Shown: positions 8,610-18,313, numbered from the stretch's first letter. The stretch is 64,000 nucleotides of DNA from an uncultured Shimia sp. (GCA_937897325.1 CALCOY010000021.1:1-64000), one strand, 5' to 3'. Translations and numbers: made by a program. The notes: generated by a model not told the origin, from the letters alone.

Positions 8610-10058
8610 ATGACGATTTCCAGCGCCTTGAACAATGCGCTCTCTGGCTTGCGAGCGTCCGGCAAGTCGTCAGAGATCGTATCGGCCAATATCGCCAATG
8701 CCTCGACCCCAGGCTATGCCGCTAGGCTCTTGTCCCTGTCTCCCAACGGGGTCACGGGCGGGGTGACGGTCAACGGCGTTGTGCGTCAAACGGATCCGCA
8801 ACTTCTGGCAGATCGCCGCGCTGCAAGCGCCGACTTCGGTCGACAGTCCGAACTGACCAACTTTCTGAGAGATTACGAACGCATCCTAGGCACGCCCGAT
8901 CAAGCTGGATCGCTTGCGGCCAATATCGCTGACTTCGAAAGTAGTTTGATCGCTGCATCAAGCCGGCCAGACGCGACAGAACGTCTGACAGGTGCGGTCA
9001 ATGAAGCCCGCGATCTGGCTCTTTCGCTCAATGCCGCCACCGATCAGGTTCAGCGCGCAAGAACCAATGCGGACCAAAGCATCGCGGCGCAGGTGTCCCG
9101 CCTGAACAACGCTTTGGAGGAGGTTCAGAAAATCAATGCCAGCATTGTCAAACGCGGAGTTCAAGGAGAGGACACCTCCTCCCTTCTCGACATGCGGCAA
9201 CAGGTCGTTGATGAAATCAGTGAAATGGTTCCCGTCCGCGTCTTGCAGCGTGACCAGGGTGCTATCGCACTTTATTCCGTGGGTGGCGCCCTTCTGCTGG
9301 ACGGCACGCCAACCGACATTGGCTTTACCGGCGCCACAATTGTCACCGCAAACCAGTCTTTCGAGGATGGTGAACTGTCGGGCCTCACCATAAACGGTTT
9401 CGCGGTGGACATCTCTCAGGATCGGGGTGCTTTGCGCGGTGGCATGCTCGCGGCACAATTTGAGATTCGCGACGAAAGCGCCGTGGAGGCACAAACCAAG
9501 CTTGATGCGATGGCCCGCGACCTAATCGCGCGGTTTGAAGACCCAACAGTCGATCCAACCTTGGCACCTGGCGACCCCGGTCTGTTTACGGACAACCGTG
9601 CGGCACTGGATCCACTTCTGGAAGAGGGCTTGGCCGGGCGTCTGTTACTGAACGCAGCCGTCGACCCGCAAGAGGGCGGGGAGGTCTGGCGCCTGCGCGA
9701 CGGGATCGGGGCAACGGCACCGGGCAATGTCGGAGACTCGTCGCTTTTGCAGTCACTTTCCGAAGCGATCGTTGCAAAACGGACCACCGCATCGGGTGAT
9801 TTTGGCGCAGGTCAGTATGCATTTGCGCAATTGGCAACAAGCCTTATCGGCGAGGTTGGAACAGAGCGGCAATATGCAGAACAAAGGCAAAGCTTTTCTT
9901 CTGCGCAACTCAATGAACTGACAGAACGCGAGTTGGCCAACGGTGTCGACACAGATAGCGAGCTTCAACGCCTTCTGATCATAGAACAGGCTTACGCGGC
10001 GAATGCCCGCGTGATCCAGACGGTCGACGAAATGCTCGACCAATTGCTGAGGATCTAA
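8610..10058 (+). CDS. flgK: Hook-associated protein 1 FlgK
   Basis: 482 residues; AGAGAGG lies upstream of the ATG. The N-terminus (SALNNALSGLRASGKSSEIV, then ANIANASTPGY) and the C-terminus (AYAANARVIQTVDEMLDQLL) are the conserved HAP1 ends. FlgK forms the first junction ring between hook and filament. It shares its last 15 residues almost word for word with FlgE, as expected for this axial family. flgL starts 2 bases after its stop. Confidence 0.93.
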   Translation: MTISSALNNALSGLRASGKSSEIVSANIANASTPGYAARLLSLSPNGVTGGVTVNGVVRQTDPQLLADRRAASADFGRQSELTNFLRDYERILGTPDQAGSLAANIADFESSLIAASSRPDATERLTGAVNEARDLALSLNAATDQVQRARTNADQSIAAQVSRLNNALEEVQKINASIVKRGVQGEDTSSLLDMRQQVVDEISEMVPVRVLQRDQGAIALYSVGGALLLDGTPTDIGFTGATIVTANQSFEDGELSGLTINGFAVDISQDRGALRGGMLAAQFEIRDESAVEAQTKLDAMARDLIARFEDPTVDPTLAPGDPGLFTDNRAALDPLLEEGLAGRLLLNAAVDPQEGGEVWRLRDGIGATAPGNVGDSSLLQSLSEAIVAKRTTASGDFGAGQYAFAQLATSLIGEVGTERQYAEQRQSFSSAQLNELTERELANGVDTDSELQRLLIIEQAYAANARVIQTVDEMLDQLLRI

Positions 10059-10060
10059 CA

Positions 10061-11068
10061 ATGCCCATGACATCCATCGGTGACCTATCGCAAAGCTACA
10101 TGCTGCAACGGCGGAGCACGGACCTCAAAACGCAATTGACCCAGCTCACGACTGAGCTTTCCACAGGCCAGGTCTCGGACATCAGCGAAGCGCTCGACGG
10201 AAATTTCAGTTACCTCGCCGCAATCGAAAGCGACATGAAAACGCTGGAGAGCTACGCGATCGCGACCACGGAGGCGGGACAATATGCCGAAAGCATTCAG
10301 ATCGCGATTGGCCGCATGTTCGATCTGACCTCTGGTTTTTCGCGTACGCTCATTTCAACTTCGAATGGGACCTCGCGGCAGGCTCTGGAGCGGGCTTCAG
10401 ATGAGGCAGAGGCTCAACTCAATACACTGATCAGCACGCTTAACAGTGATGTTGCGGGGCGAAGCCTTTTTGCAGGAACCGCTACAGATCGGGCACCACT
10501 TGCAGATGCGGATACCATTCTTGCTGGTCTCCGGGCCGCTGTAGCTGGTGAAACCACTGTCGCCGGAATCCAGACCGCGGCAAGCGACTGGTTTGATGAT
10601 CCGGCGGGATTTGCAGCGACTGCGTACAATGGTTCTGCAGAGTACAGCACGCCTATTCGCGTTGCAGAAAACGAGCGCGTGCAGATTGATTTGAAGGCCG
10701 ATGACGACGTCTTTCGCGACATGCTCCGCGAAACTGCCCTCGCCGCCCTCGCAACAGACGGCGCACTCGGTTTGGGTCTTGCAGGGCAGTCCCAACTTCA
10801 GCGGGCCAGCGGAAATGGGCTATTAAGCGTTCAGGACGGACTGATCAGTGCACAAGCAACCGTTGGTTCGGCTGAAGCGCGGATCGAAGACTACAAAACA
10901 CGGCATGCAGCTGAACGGACGTCGCTTGAATTTGCAAAGGGCAACCTTCTGCAGGTTGACGAGTTTGAGACGGCCACGCGACTTGAAGAAGTCAGGTTCC
11001 AACTCGAAGCGCTGTATTCAATCACCGCACGAGTGTCCGACCTTAGCCTGTTGAACTTCATCAGATGA
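10061..11068 (+). CDS. flgL: Hook-filament junction protein FlgL
   Basis: 335 residues. GAGG lies 8 bases before ATG 10061; a second ATG at 10067 is possible. The N-terminal flagellin-like helices (SIGDLSQSYMLQRRSTDLKTQL) and the C-terminal helix near LEALYSITARVSDLSLLNFI fit FlgL/HAP3. It joins FlgK to the filament. Its stop overlaps the flgI start by four bases (ATGA), which points to translational coupling. Confidence 0.88.
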   Translation: MPMTSIGDLSQSYMLQRRSTDLKTQLTQLTTELSTGQVSDISEALDGNFSYLAAIESDMKTLESYAIATTEAGQYAESIQIAIGRMFDLTSGFSRTLISTSNGTSRQALERASDEAEAQLNTLISTLNSDVAGRSLFAGTATDRAPLADADTILAGLRAAVAGETTVAGIQTAASDWFDDPAGFAATAYNGSAEYSTPIRVAENERVQIDLKADDDVFRDMLRETALAALATDGALGLGLAGQSQLQRASGNGLLSVQDGLISAQATVGSAEARIEDYKTRHAAERTSLEFAKGNLLQVDEFETATRLEEVRFQLEALYSITARVSDLSLLNFIR

Positions 11069-12162
11069 TTTTTCGCATCGCATTCATCTGGCTTCTGACA
11101 GTTGCAGTTGCTACCGCTGGGCCGGTCAGAATCAAGGACCTCGTCGATTTTGACGGCGTACGGGGCAATGACCTCGTGGGGTACGGCCTTGTGGTTGGTC
11201 TTGATGGAACAGGGGACGGCTTGCGCAACGCGCCCTTCACTGAAGAGATTATGTCGAACATCCTCGAACGGCTTGGCGTTAACGTCACGGGGGAGCAATT
11301 CAGGCCAAAGAATGTTGCCGCAGTTTTTGTCACCGCCGCATTGCCGCCATTCTCCCGGGCGGGATCGCAAATTGATGTGACGGTCTCGGCAATTGGTGAC
11401 GCCAAAAGCCTATTGGGCGGCACATTGGTCATGACCCCGCTGAATGCTGCGGATGGACAGATCTATGCTGTAGCCCAAGGCACAATCATAGCGGGTGGGG
11501 CCTCGGCTGAAGGTGACGGGGCCAGTGTGACGCAGGGCGTCCCGACATCGGGCGTCATCCCCTCCGGAGCCCGAGTTGAGCGTGAGATCGACTTTGCGCT
11601 CAGCGATCTGACAAGCCTGCGACTGGCATTGCGCGAGGCGGACTTCACCACGGCGGCGCGGATCGAGCAGGCGATTAACAACGATTTCGGGAGGGCAGTC
11701 GCAGCGATGCTCGATTCCGGTACTGTGAATCTGGATGTGACGCGGACCCGCATGCCGTCAGTCGCTCACGCTTTGGGCCGGATTGAAAACATAACCGTCG
11801 AGCCTGAACGCAAAGCACGCGTTGTAGTTGATCAGCGATCGGGCACAATCGTCATGGGCGAAGATGTCCGAATCTCTCGGGTCGCTGTCTCACAAGGGAA
11901 CCTCACCCTACGCATTCAAGAAGCCCCATTGGTCGTGCAACCAAACCCTTTTGCAGAGGGTCAAACGGTGGTTGTTCCCCGAACACAGGCTCAGCTCGAA
12001 GAGGATGAAGGAACAGGTCTCGCCGAAGTTCCCGAAGGCGCATCACTATCAGAGGTCGTTGCCGGCCTCAACGCTCTAGGTGTGGCCCCGCGCGACATGA
12101 TCGACATCCTCAAAAGCATCAAGGCAGCGGGCGCGCTTCACGCGGAATTCGTCGTGCGTTGA
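11065..12162 (+). CDS. flgI: Flagellar P-ring protein FlgI
   Basis: 365 residues with a cleavable signal peptide (about 1-18, ending ATA before GPVRIKDL). The P-ring signature VRIKDLVDFDGVRGNDLVGYG and GLDGTGD follows directly. The mature protein forms the periplasmic ring around the rod in the peptidoglycan layer. It ends the flagellar block visible here; the next gene is preceded by 160 bases and its own operator. Confidence 0.95.
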   Translation: MIFRIAFIWLLTVAVATAGPVRIKDLVDFDGVRGNDLVGYGLVVGLDGTGDGLRNAPFTEEIMSNILERLGVNVTGEQFRPKNVAAVFVTAALPPFSRAGSQIDVTVSAIGDAKSLLGGTLVMTPLNAADGQIYAVAQGTIIAGGASAEGDGASVTQGVPTSGVIPSGARVEREIDFALSDLTSLRLALREADFTTAARIEQAINNDFGRAVAAMLDSGTVNLDVTRTRMPSVAHALGRIENITVEPERKARVVVDQRSGTIVMGEDVRISRVAVSQGNLTLRIQEAPLVVQPNPFAEGQTVVVPRTQAQLEEDEGTGLAEVPEGASLSEVVAGLNALGVAPRDMIDILKSIKAAGALHAEFVVR

Positions 12163-12278
12163 TCCGAGACGGAGCGCACCGATTGTTAAGGACTGCTGAG
12201 CCGCCGCCGGTTCGCGTCGTAAAGACTCCGACAATACCTCGATATCGATGCGACTAGTCCACGTTGAATGAGCCAGCG

Positions 12279-12316
12279 CTCTAGTCATTGACTGATCAAT
12301 CAGTCAATGACTAGAG
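12279..12316. promoter_or_regulatory. Palindromic operator for the TetR gene
   Basis: CTCTAGTCATTGACTGAT, two bases (CA), then its exact reverse complement: an 18-base perfect inverted repeat ending 6 bases before the TetR start. The core TTGACTGAT-CA-ATCAGTCAA is what dimeric TetR/BetI-type repressors bind. Its position over the translation start region argues for autoregulation, and probably for control of the operon downstream. Confidence 0.75.
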
Positions 12317-12322
12317 TTTGAA

Positions 12323-12970
12323 ATGGATGGAACCGTACCGAAGGAATCGCCGCCTGCTGCGCAGGGCAGAATTTTAGACGCTGCAGAAAATATCTTTGCA
12401 GAGCAGGGTTTTGCAGGTGCCGGTATGAAGGCCATAGCGCTCCGCGCCAATGTGGCCCAAGGCCTTTTGCACTACCATTTCTCAAACAAGGACGGGCTTT
12501 ATGCAGCCGTCATCGAACGACGCTCCGGCATCATCAATAGAGACAGGATCAGCTTGCTTGATCAGGTCAACCTCGAGAAACAAGACCCAGTGCCCGATAT
12601 AATGGAGGCTTTGCTCAAGCCACCTTTGGGACCGGCGGGCGGTGGTAGAGCTTACGCCCGCATTCTTGCCGGCCTCTGTGTTGGGGATGCCCGCGACTCA
12701 GCCTTGGTTGAAGAGCACTACGATCCGACCGCGAAAAGGTTCATCGCAGCCCTGCAGATCGCAAGACCACATGCGTCGGCACGCTCAATAAGCTGGGGTT
12801 ACAATCTGGCGGTCGGCGCACTTATCGCCACCGTGGCGCGGGATGGCCGCTCGGATCGGCTGATCGGAGCTGTGGAAAAGATCGAAGACCTCGAAAAGAC
12901 GGTCGCACGAACGGTGGCCTACGCGGCTGGTGGCTTGGATGCCATCATCGCCGCAGACGCACCGCCTTAG
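12323..12970 (+). CDS. TetR-family transcriptional regulator
   Basis: 215 residues. The N-terminal helix-turn-helix (about 14-62) has the TetR pattern ILDAAENIFAEQGFAGAGMK, then ANVAQGLLHYHFSNKDGLY. The C-terminal ligand domain is helical and not specific enough to name a ligand. The gene sits 24 bases before the TRAP solute-binding gene, in the same direction, and has its own 38-base palindrome upstream. I infer it controls the TRAP/catabolic operon in response to a substrate or intermediate of that pathway. Confidence 0.88.
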   Translation: MDGTVPKESPPAAQGRILDAAENIFAEQGFAGAGMKAIALRANVAQGLLHYHFSNKDGLYAAVIERRSGIINRDRISLLDQVNLEKQDPVPDIMEALLKPPLGPAGGGRAYARILAGLCVGDARDSALVEEHYDPTAKRFIAALQIARPHASARSISWGYNLAVGALIATVARDGRSDRLIGAVEKIEDLEKTVARTVAYAAGGLDAIIAADAPP

Positions 12971-12994
12971 ACAATAAACGGGAGGAGACATTTC

Positions 12995-14050
12995 ATGAGA
13001 CTAAAGACCACAGCCCTTACAGCCAGCTTTGCCTTGATCGCAAACGCGGCTCTCGCAGAAAGCTACTCAGCCACGATCGCCGCCGGGCATCCGCCTGTCT
13101 TCCGCTGGATCCGCATGATCGCAGAGGTTTTCGTGCCCGCAGCAACCGAACAGATGGAGGCGGCAGGCCACAGCATCACTTTTTCCGAACAATATGGCGG
13201 GTCACTGGCTAAGGTCGGGGAAGAGCTTGAAACGGTCGAAGCGGGCATTGCAGAGTTGGGCACTTGCCAATCGCTTTTTGATCCCGCAAAGCTCGCAGTA
13301 CAGAATGTGACATACTACACGCCCTTCGTCAGCCCTGATCTCCGCAAAGTCGGAAAGGTCATTGACGATATGCACGCAAACCTACCTGCGATGACCGAAG
13401 CCTATGGCGAAAACGGCGTCGTTTATCTGGGCGCCCCTATCGTAATAGACGACTACATGCTGATGACGAACTTCCCGGTCAACAGCCTTTCCGACCTCGA
13501 AGGTCGCAAGATCGCGGCACCGGGTGCTGCGATCAACTGGCTGTCAGGCACTGGCGCCGTGGGCGTTTCTGGCAACCTCACCACCTATTACAATGAGTTG
13601 AAAACAGGGGTCTACGATGGCGTGATCGTGTTCGCATCGGCCGCACTGCCTGGCAAGCTCTTTGAAGTGGCACCATACATTACCAAAGCCGGTCTTGGAG
13701 CCCAGTATGCCGGATCGCTCTGCGCAAACGTGGACTGGTACAATGGCCTAACCGAAGACGCACGCGCCGCCCTGCATGCCGGCGCCGACGCGGCGGGGGT
13801 CTGGTATGTGGACCAACTTGAACAGGCCGTTACGACAAGCCTTGATACGATGGCCGGTGCTGGCGCTACGGTGTCAGACGCGCCGGATGATATGCGTACC
13901 GCCTGGGCCGAAGGCATGGAAAATGCCGCACAGACCTGGGCGGCTGAACTGGACGGCCAGGGCAAACCTGCCACAGAAGTTCTGGGCGCCTACATGGAAG
14001 CGATGCGGAGCGCGGGTGCAGAACCCTTGCGCAATTGGGACACCGAGTAG
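12995..14050 (+). CDS. TRAP transporter solute-binding protein
   Basis: 351 residues with a signal peptide cut after about residue 21 (ALA/ES). The DctP-type fold follows; GGSLAKVGEELETVEAGIAE is a recognisable element. It binds an organic acid in the periplasm and hands it to the QM membrane pair encoded directly downstream. GGGAGGAG lies before ATG. The neighbouring hydrolases suggest a carboxylate or lactone substrate, but no ligand can be assigned. Confidence 0.88.
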   Translation: MRLKTTALTASFALIANAALAESYSATIAAGHPPVFRWIRMIAEVFVPAATEQMEAAGHSITFSEQYGGSLAKVGEELETVEAGIAELGTCQSLFDPAKLAVQNVTYYTPFVSPDLRKVGKVIDDMHANLPAMTEAYGENGVVYLGAPIVIDDYMLMTNFPVNSLSDLEGRKIAAPGAAINWLSGTGAVGVSGNLTTYYNELKTGVYDGVIVFASAALPGKLFEVAPYITKAGLGAQYAGSLCANVDWYNGLTEDARAALHAGADAAGVWYVDQLEQAVTTSLDTMAGAGATVSDAPDDMRTAWAEGMENAAQTWAAELDGQGKPATEVLGAYMEAMRSAGAEPLRNWDTE

Positions 14051-14055
14051 ACCGT

Positions 14056-14574
14056 GTGACCAAGCCTGACACCACGCAACGCGATCCAATTGCGCTGCGG
14101 CTTCTTGATGCGGTTACACAAGGCCTGAACGTGCTCGGCTCGTCGCTAATCCTCGTTTTGATGCTGCTGGTAGGGATCGACGTGGCGGGCCGTAATCTTC
14201 TCAGCATGCCGGTCAGCGGGGTGCCCGAGCTTGTCACGCTATCTATCGTCGCGATTGTTTTTTTGCAGATCCCGGCCGCCTTGCGGGCGGGTCGGATGAC
14301 CAGATCGGACGGCTTGCTGAGTTGGCTGACCCGAAAGTCACCTCGCTTGGGGCAAGCCGTTGCGACGTTTTTCGATCTGATTGGCATCGCTGTCATCGCG
14401 GTCATCGTGCAGACCACATGGCCTATCTTCACCCGCGCCTTTGAAAGCGGGCAATTCATTGGGGCCATAGGCGATTTCACCGCGCCCGTCTGGCCCGTCA
14501 AACTGACCCTGATCATCGGCGGAAGTATTCTTATTCTGCAGTTTACTGCCCGGATCTGGAGGCGCTTCGCATGA
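14056..14574 (+). CDS. TRAP transporter small permease (DctQ type)
   Basis: 172 residues from GTG 14056; a TTG at 14035 overlapping the previous gene is the alternative. Four membrane segments are visible (about 24-45, 56-76, 95-120 and 140-162). DctQ subunits pair with DctM and contact the binding protein. The stop overlaps the next start (ATGA), so expression is coupled. Confidence 0.85.
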   Translation: MTKPDTTQRDPIALRLLDAVTQGLNVLGSSLILVLMLLVGIDVAGRNLLSMPVSGVPELVTLSIVAIVFLQIPAALRAGRMTRSDGLLSWLTRKSPRLGQAVATFFDLIGIAVIAVIVQTTWPIFTRAFESGQFIGAIGDFTAPVWPVKLTLIIGGSILILQFTARIWRRFA

Positions 14575-15875
14575 CGTCATTCGTCATCGGGCTCTTGTCG
14601 CTGGCCGCCATGGGCATCGCTGTCATGGTGGGTCTGTTTGTGCCAATCGCCCTGATCGCCTGTTCATTTGTTGGCGTTTGGGCGATCAAAGGCTCACCTC
14701 TCCTGGCCTCGAAACTGCTTGCCCTGGCCGCGAATGATGCAATCTCTAGCTACTTCTTCGGGGTCGTCCCGCTATTCGTGCTCATGGGCTTTGTCGTCTC
14801 AGAAGCGGGCTTCGGCCGAGACGCATTCGACGTTGCCAACGCCATGTTCCGCCGTCTCAAGGGCGGCCTCGGTGTGGGCACCGTCGGGGCCAACGCCATC
14901 TTTGCGGCCATCACAGGCATCTCAATTGCGTCGGCCGCCGTCTTCACCAAGATCGCTGTGCCACAGATGATCCGCCACGGCTATGCGCCCCGCTTCGCCG
15001 CCGGGGTTGTGGCTGGATCAAGCGTGCTGGGAATGATGATTCCACCCTCCTTGCTGCTCATCCTCTTCGGTATCTTGGCCGAACAAAGCATTGGCGATCT
15101 CTTCATCGCAGGCATCGGTCCGGGCCTTTTGTTGGCCGTCTTTTTCGGGTTAGGCATAGTCGCAATGGCGACCTTCGCGCCCCGGTCCGTCGGCATGCTC
15201 AGCAAGGGGACCGAAAGCCTTCATCGCTCGGAGATCTGGAGAAAGGCCCTGCCAATCGTCTCGCTCATCCTACTTGTCCTCGGTGGGATCTACGCGGGCT
15301 TCTTTACGCCGGTCGAAGCAGGCGCAATGGGGTCCATCGGCGCGCTGACGCTCGGCTTTGCTATGGGCCGCCTTTCGCTCAAACAACTTTGGACTGTGCT
15401 TGTCGAAACCGGGCTCGTCACGGCCACCGTTTGCTTTCTGATCATCGCCGCCCAGATGTATTCTCGCATGCTCGCGCTGTCGGGTGTGCCTTCTGGCCTT
15501 GGCAGCCTGGCCACAGATGCTGATCTGGGCTTCTGGGGCATCATGCTGATCTATGTGGGCATCGTGATCCTCATGGGTATGATCCTCGACAGCTCATCCA
15601 TTATGCTGATCCTCGTCCCACTTATGCTGCCCGTCGTCATACCGATGCAGATCGACCTTATCTGGTTCGGCATCGTGACCGTCCTCGCGGTGGAAATCGG
15701 CCTGCTCACGCCACCGTTCGGTCTCTCGGTCTACGTCATCAAAGCGACGCTCGATGATCCATCGATCAGTCTCACCGACATCTTCCGCGGGGCTGCTCCG
15801 TTCGCCCTGATAATGCTGGTTGTCTTGGCCCTCGTCCTCGCCATCCCACAAATCGCCACAGGCCTCGTCCCCTGA
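14571..15875 (+). CDS. TRAP transporter large permease (DctM type)
   Basis: 434 residues, about twelve membrane segments, normal for DctM. Typical parts are the PLFVLMGF region, the SGISIASAAVF-type loop (here ITGISIASAAVF), MMIPPSLLLILFG and GMILDSSSIMLILVPLMLPV. It is the sodium-driven transport channel of the tripartite system. Overlap with the small permease gene and the 11-base gap to the cyclase gene place transport and catabolism in one operon. Confidence 0.93.
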   Translation: MTSFVIGLLSLAAMGIAVMVGLFVPIALIACSFVGVWAIKGSPLLASKLLALAANDAISSYFFGVVPLFVLMGFVVSEAGFGRDAFDVANAMFRRLKGGLGVGTVGANAIFAAITGISIASAAVFTKIAVPQMIRHGYAPRFAAGVVAGSSVLGMMIPPSLLLILFGILAEQSIGDLFIAGIGPGLLLAVFFGLGIVAMATFAPRSVGMLSKGTESLHRSEIWRKALPIVSLILLVLGGIYAGFFTPVEAGAMGSIGALTLGFAMGRLSLKQLWTVLVETGLVTATVCFLIIAAQMYSRMLALSGVPSGLGSLATDADLGFWGIMLIYVGIVILMGMILDSSSIMLILVPLMLPVVIPMQIDLIWFGIVTVLAVEIGLLTPPFGLSVYVIKATLDDPSISLTDIFRGAAPFALIMLVVLALVLAIPQIATGLVP

Positions 15876-15886
15876 AAGGAGCCGCC

Positions 15887-16663
15887 ATGCCCCGCCGCTT
15901 TGTCGACCTCTCCGTTCCGCTTGAAACCGGCATCGCCTCGGACCCACCAATGGCGCTGCCGCAGATCGACTACATGAGCCATCAGCAGACCGCCGAGCAG
16001 ATCCTGATGTTTTTTCCCGGACTGACCAAAGACGACCTGCCCGGTGGCGAAGGCTGGGGGATCGAGCAACTGAATATCACTACACATAACGGAACGCACG
16101 TTGACGCACCTTATCACTACCATTCGACAATGAATGGTGGGGAACGAGCCATCACTATCGATGAGGTGCCGCTGGAATGGTGTTTTGGCCAAGGTGTAAA
16201 ATTGGACTTCCGAGATGTTCCAGACGGTCACGTAATCAGCGCCAGAGAGATCGAGTCAGAGCTTGATCGCATCGGTCACGATCTAGAACCATACGATATC
16301 GTACTGATCAACACCTCTGCCGGGGCAGCTTACGGACAGGACGACTATCTGATGAAAGGCTGCGGCATGGGACGTGAGGCAACGAACTATCTCACTTCAA
16401 AGGGCGTCCGAATGGTCGGCACAGATGCGTGGTCTTGGGACGCTCCATTTGCGCATACCGCCCAGAAGTACGCTGAAACCAAAGACCCGAAGATCATCTG
16501 GGAAGGCCACAGGGCCGGTATGGACCAAGGCTATTGCCAGATCGAAAAGATGACCAATCTCAACCAGCTTCCCAACAGGGGGTTTCTTGTTTCAGCCTTC
16601 CCGTTCAAGATCAAGGCGGCCTCTGCCGGCTTCACTCGCGCCGTGGCCATATTCGAGGAGTGA
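15887..16663 (+). CDS. Cyclase-family metal hydrolase
   Basis: 258 residues; GAAAGGAG precedes ATG. The metal-binding signature of the cyclase/kynurenine formamidase-like family is present: HNGTHVDAPYHY at about residues 65-76. Members hydrolyse amides or lactones of small acids with Zn or Mn. It lies between the TRAP genes and a fumarylacetoacetase-family gene, so it probably acts on the imported compound or its first product. Kynurenine formamidase itself is less likely because no kynurenine genes are near. Confidence 0.85.
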   Translation: MPRRFVDLSVPLETGIASDPPMALPQIDYMSHQQTAEQILMFFPGLTKDDLPGGEGWGIEQLNITTHNGTHVDAPYHYHSTMNGGERAITIDEVPLEWCFGQGVKLDFRDVPDGHVISAREIESELDRIGHDLEPYDIVLINTSAGAAYGQDDYLMKGCGMGREATNYLTSKGVRMVGTDAWSWDAPFAHTAQKYAETKDPKIIWEGHRAGMDQGYCQIEKMTNLNQLPNRGFLVSAFPFKIKAASAGFTRAVAIFEE

Positions 16664-16667
16664 GACA

Positions 16668-17594
16668 ATGCGCCTTGGCACCATCTGCTATGAAAGACGT
16701 GAACGTGTCGTCGCCGATCTGGGCGAAGGGCGTATGCTAGACCTCCACCTCGCCGCCGAACACGCACAAGCCAACGAGGCGCTCTTTATCGACATTCTCT
16801 CGGTGATCTATGGCGGGCAAGAGGCGCTCGCCACGGCGCAAGCATTGATCGATGACGCGAAAGAGGCCGCTATCCTGCTCAAGGAAGAGATCACCTTTCG
16901 CCCACCCCTCCTGCCGGTCCAGTACCGGGATTGCCTGGTCTTCGAAGAGCATCTCAAAAACAGCTTCGCCGCCGCCGAAAAAATGACAGGGCGTCCCTTC
17001 ACCATCCCGAAAGTCTGGTACGATCAACCAATCTACTACAAGGGCAACCGCATGTCCTTCATCGGGCATGGCCAGGACGTCATCTGGCCAGGTTACGCGC
17101 AATTTCTCGATATCGAACTAGAACTCGCGATCATAATCGGTCGGAAAGGCACCAACATCAAAGCATCCGAGGCACCTGACTACATCTGGGGCTACACTAT
17201 CCTCAACGATGTCTCTGCACGCGACGCTCAAATGATCGAAATGGGCGGCCAACTTGGCCCGGCAAAAGGCAAGGATTTCGATACCGGAAACATCCTCGGC
17301 CCGTGGATAACCACCGCCGATGAGATCCCCCACCCAGCTGCACTCGATATGGAAGCGCATGTCAGCGGCGAACGCTGGGGCGGCGGCAACAGCCGCAACA
17401 TGCATCACGACTTTGCGCGCATCATCGAACACATATCGGCCAGTGAAACCCTCTATCCCGGCGAAGTCATTGGCTCCGGCACAGTCGGCACCGGCTGCGG
17501 ACTTGAGATCGGTAAACGGCTCACACCCGGCGACACATTCGACCTGACAATCGAAAAGATCGGCACACTCTCCAACCGGATCGTCAAAGCATGA
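16668..17594 (+). CDS. Fumarylacetoacetate hydrolase-family protein
   Basis: 308 residues from ATG 16668 (GAGGAG upstream, overlapping the previous stop region); a longer frame from 16587 would run inside the cyclase gene. The FAH-fold metal site is visible around ELELAIIIGRKG and YTILNDVSARDAQ. The C-terminus has GSGTVGTGCGLEIG, as in members that act on acylpyruvates or 2-keto-3-deoxy acids. Substrate unknown; its neighbours suggest the last hydrolytic or hydratase step of a small-acid pathway. Coupled by ATGA to the OsmC gene. Confidence 0.87.
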   Translation: MRLGTICYERRERVVADLGEGRMLDLHLAAEHAQANEALFIDILSVIYGGQEALATAQALIDDAKEAAILLKEEITFRPPLLPVQYRDCLVFEEHLKNSFAAAEKMTGRPFTIPKVWYDQPIYYKGNRMSFIGHGQDVIWPGYAQFLDIELELAIIIGRKGTNIKASEAPDYIWGYTILNDVSARDAQMIEMGGQLGPAKGKDFDTGNILGPWITTADEIPHPAALDMEAHVSGERWGGGNSRNMHHDFARIIEHISASETLYPGEVIGSGTVGTGCGLEIGKRLTPGDTFDLTIEKIGTLSNRIVKA

Positions 17595-18085
17595 GGCAGG
17601 AAAACCTGCCAGACAAAGCCCTCGTCCAGTTCAACTGCACCGGACACGCCACCGGCAAGATGCGCAATGAGTTGACCGTGGAGATGATAAAACCCTTCCG
17701 CGAGAGCTTCACCCTCGCAACGGACGAGGGTCCCTTTCATGGCGGCGACGCATCAGCGCCCCCTCCCCTGGCGCTTTTCGTTGGCGGTCTGACCGGCTGC
17801 CTCATGACCCAAATCCGTGCCTTCGCCAAACGGCTGGATGTGACAATAGACGATCTGCAGGTCGAAACGCGGGTGATCTGGAACTGGCAAAAGACGGGTC
17901 CAGTCTACGAAACCGCACCGCATAGTTTTGAAATTGACGTGCTTCTCGAAAGCCCCGACCCGACAGAAAAAGCCATCGCCCTCATCAAGACGGCCAAGAA
18001 AGGCTGCTTCATCGAACAAACGCTGGGACAAGCCAACAGCATCAGACACCGCCTCAGACAGGCTGATGGGTACATCGACATTTGA
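17591..18085 (+). CDS. OsmC-family protein
   Basis: 164 residues. The two cysteines of the OsmC/Ohr fold are present in GLTGCLMTQ (about C63) and KKGCFIEQ (about C137). OsmC proteins reduce organic hydroperoxides with thiols, though many in catabolic operons have no proven role. It overlaps the upstream gene by four bases and is the last gene of the operon; a hairpin-rich element follows. Confidence 0.85.
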   Translation: MRQENLPDKALVQFNCTGHATGKMRNELTVEMIKPFRESFTLATDEGPFHGGDASAPPPLALFVGGLTGCLMTQIRAFAKRLDVTIDDLQVETRVIWNWQKTGPVYETAPHSFEIDVLLESPDPTEKAIALIKTAKKGCFIEQTLGQANSIRHRLRQADGYIDI

Positions 18086-18116
18086 TCCCTTCTCTGGGTT
18101 CAAAGTATCCCGGAGC

Positions 18117-18185
18117 GCGAGGCAGAGCCTCGCAACCGCAGCCCCGGATGGGGATGCAAAACATCAAACGCGGGCGCCAGCCCGC
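18117..18185 (+). repeat. Two-hairpin intergenic element, probable terminator or REP-like repeat
   Basis: GCGAGGC-aga-GCCTCGC (18117-18133) and GCGGGC-gcca-GCCCGC (18170-18185), both perfect, joined by about 36 bases. The second is followed by ACCTTT. It closes the TRAP/OsmC operon. The layout (two GC hairpins with fixed spacer) looks like an interspersed palindromic repeat of the host genome, which a genome search would show. Confidence 0.5.
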
Positions 18186-18313
18186 ACCTTTCGATAAAAC
18201 TATAGCAAATCGGCAACCTTTGGCCCATCGGCTGCGGCAGGGGCACAAACTTCAACCGACAGGTGAATACCCGCTACGCTTCTCCTCATGAAAATCGTGG
18301 GAGGAGCATTTTC

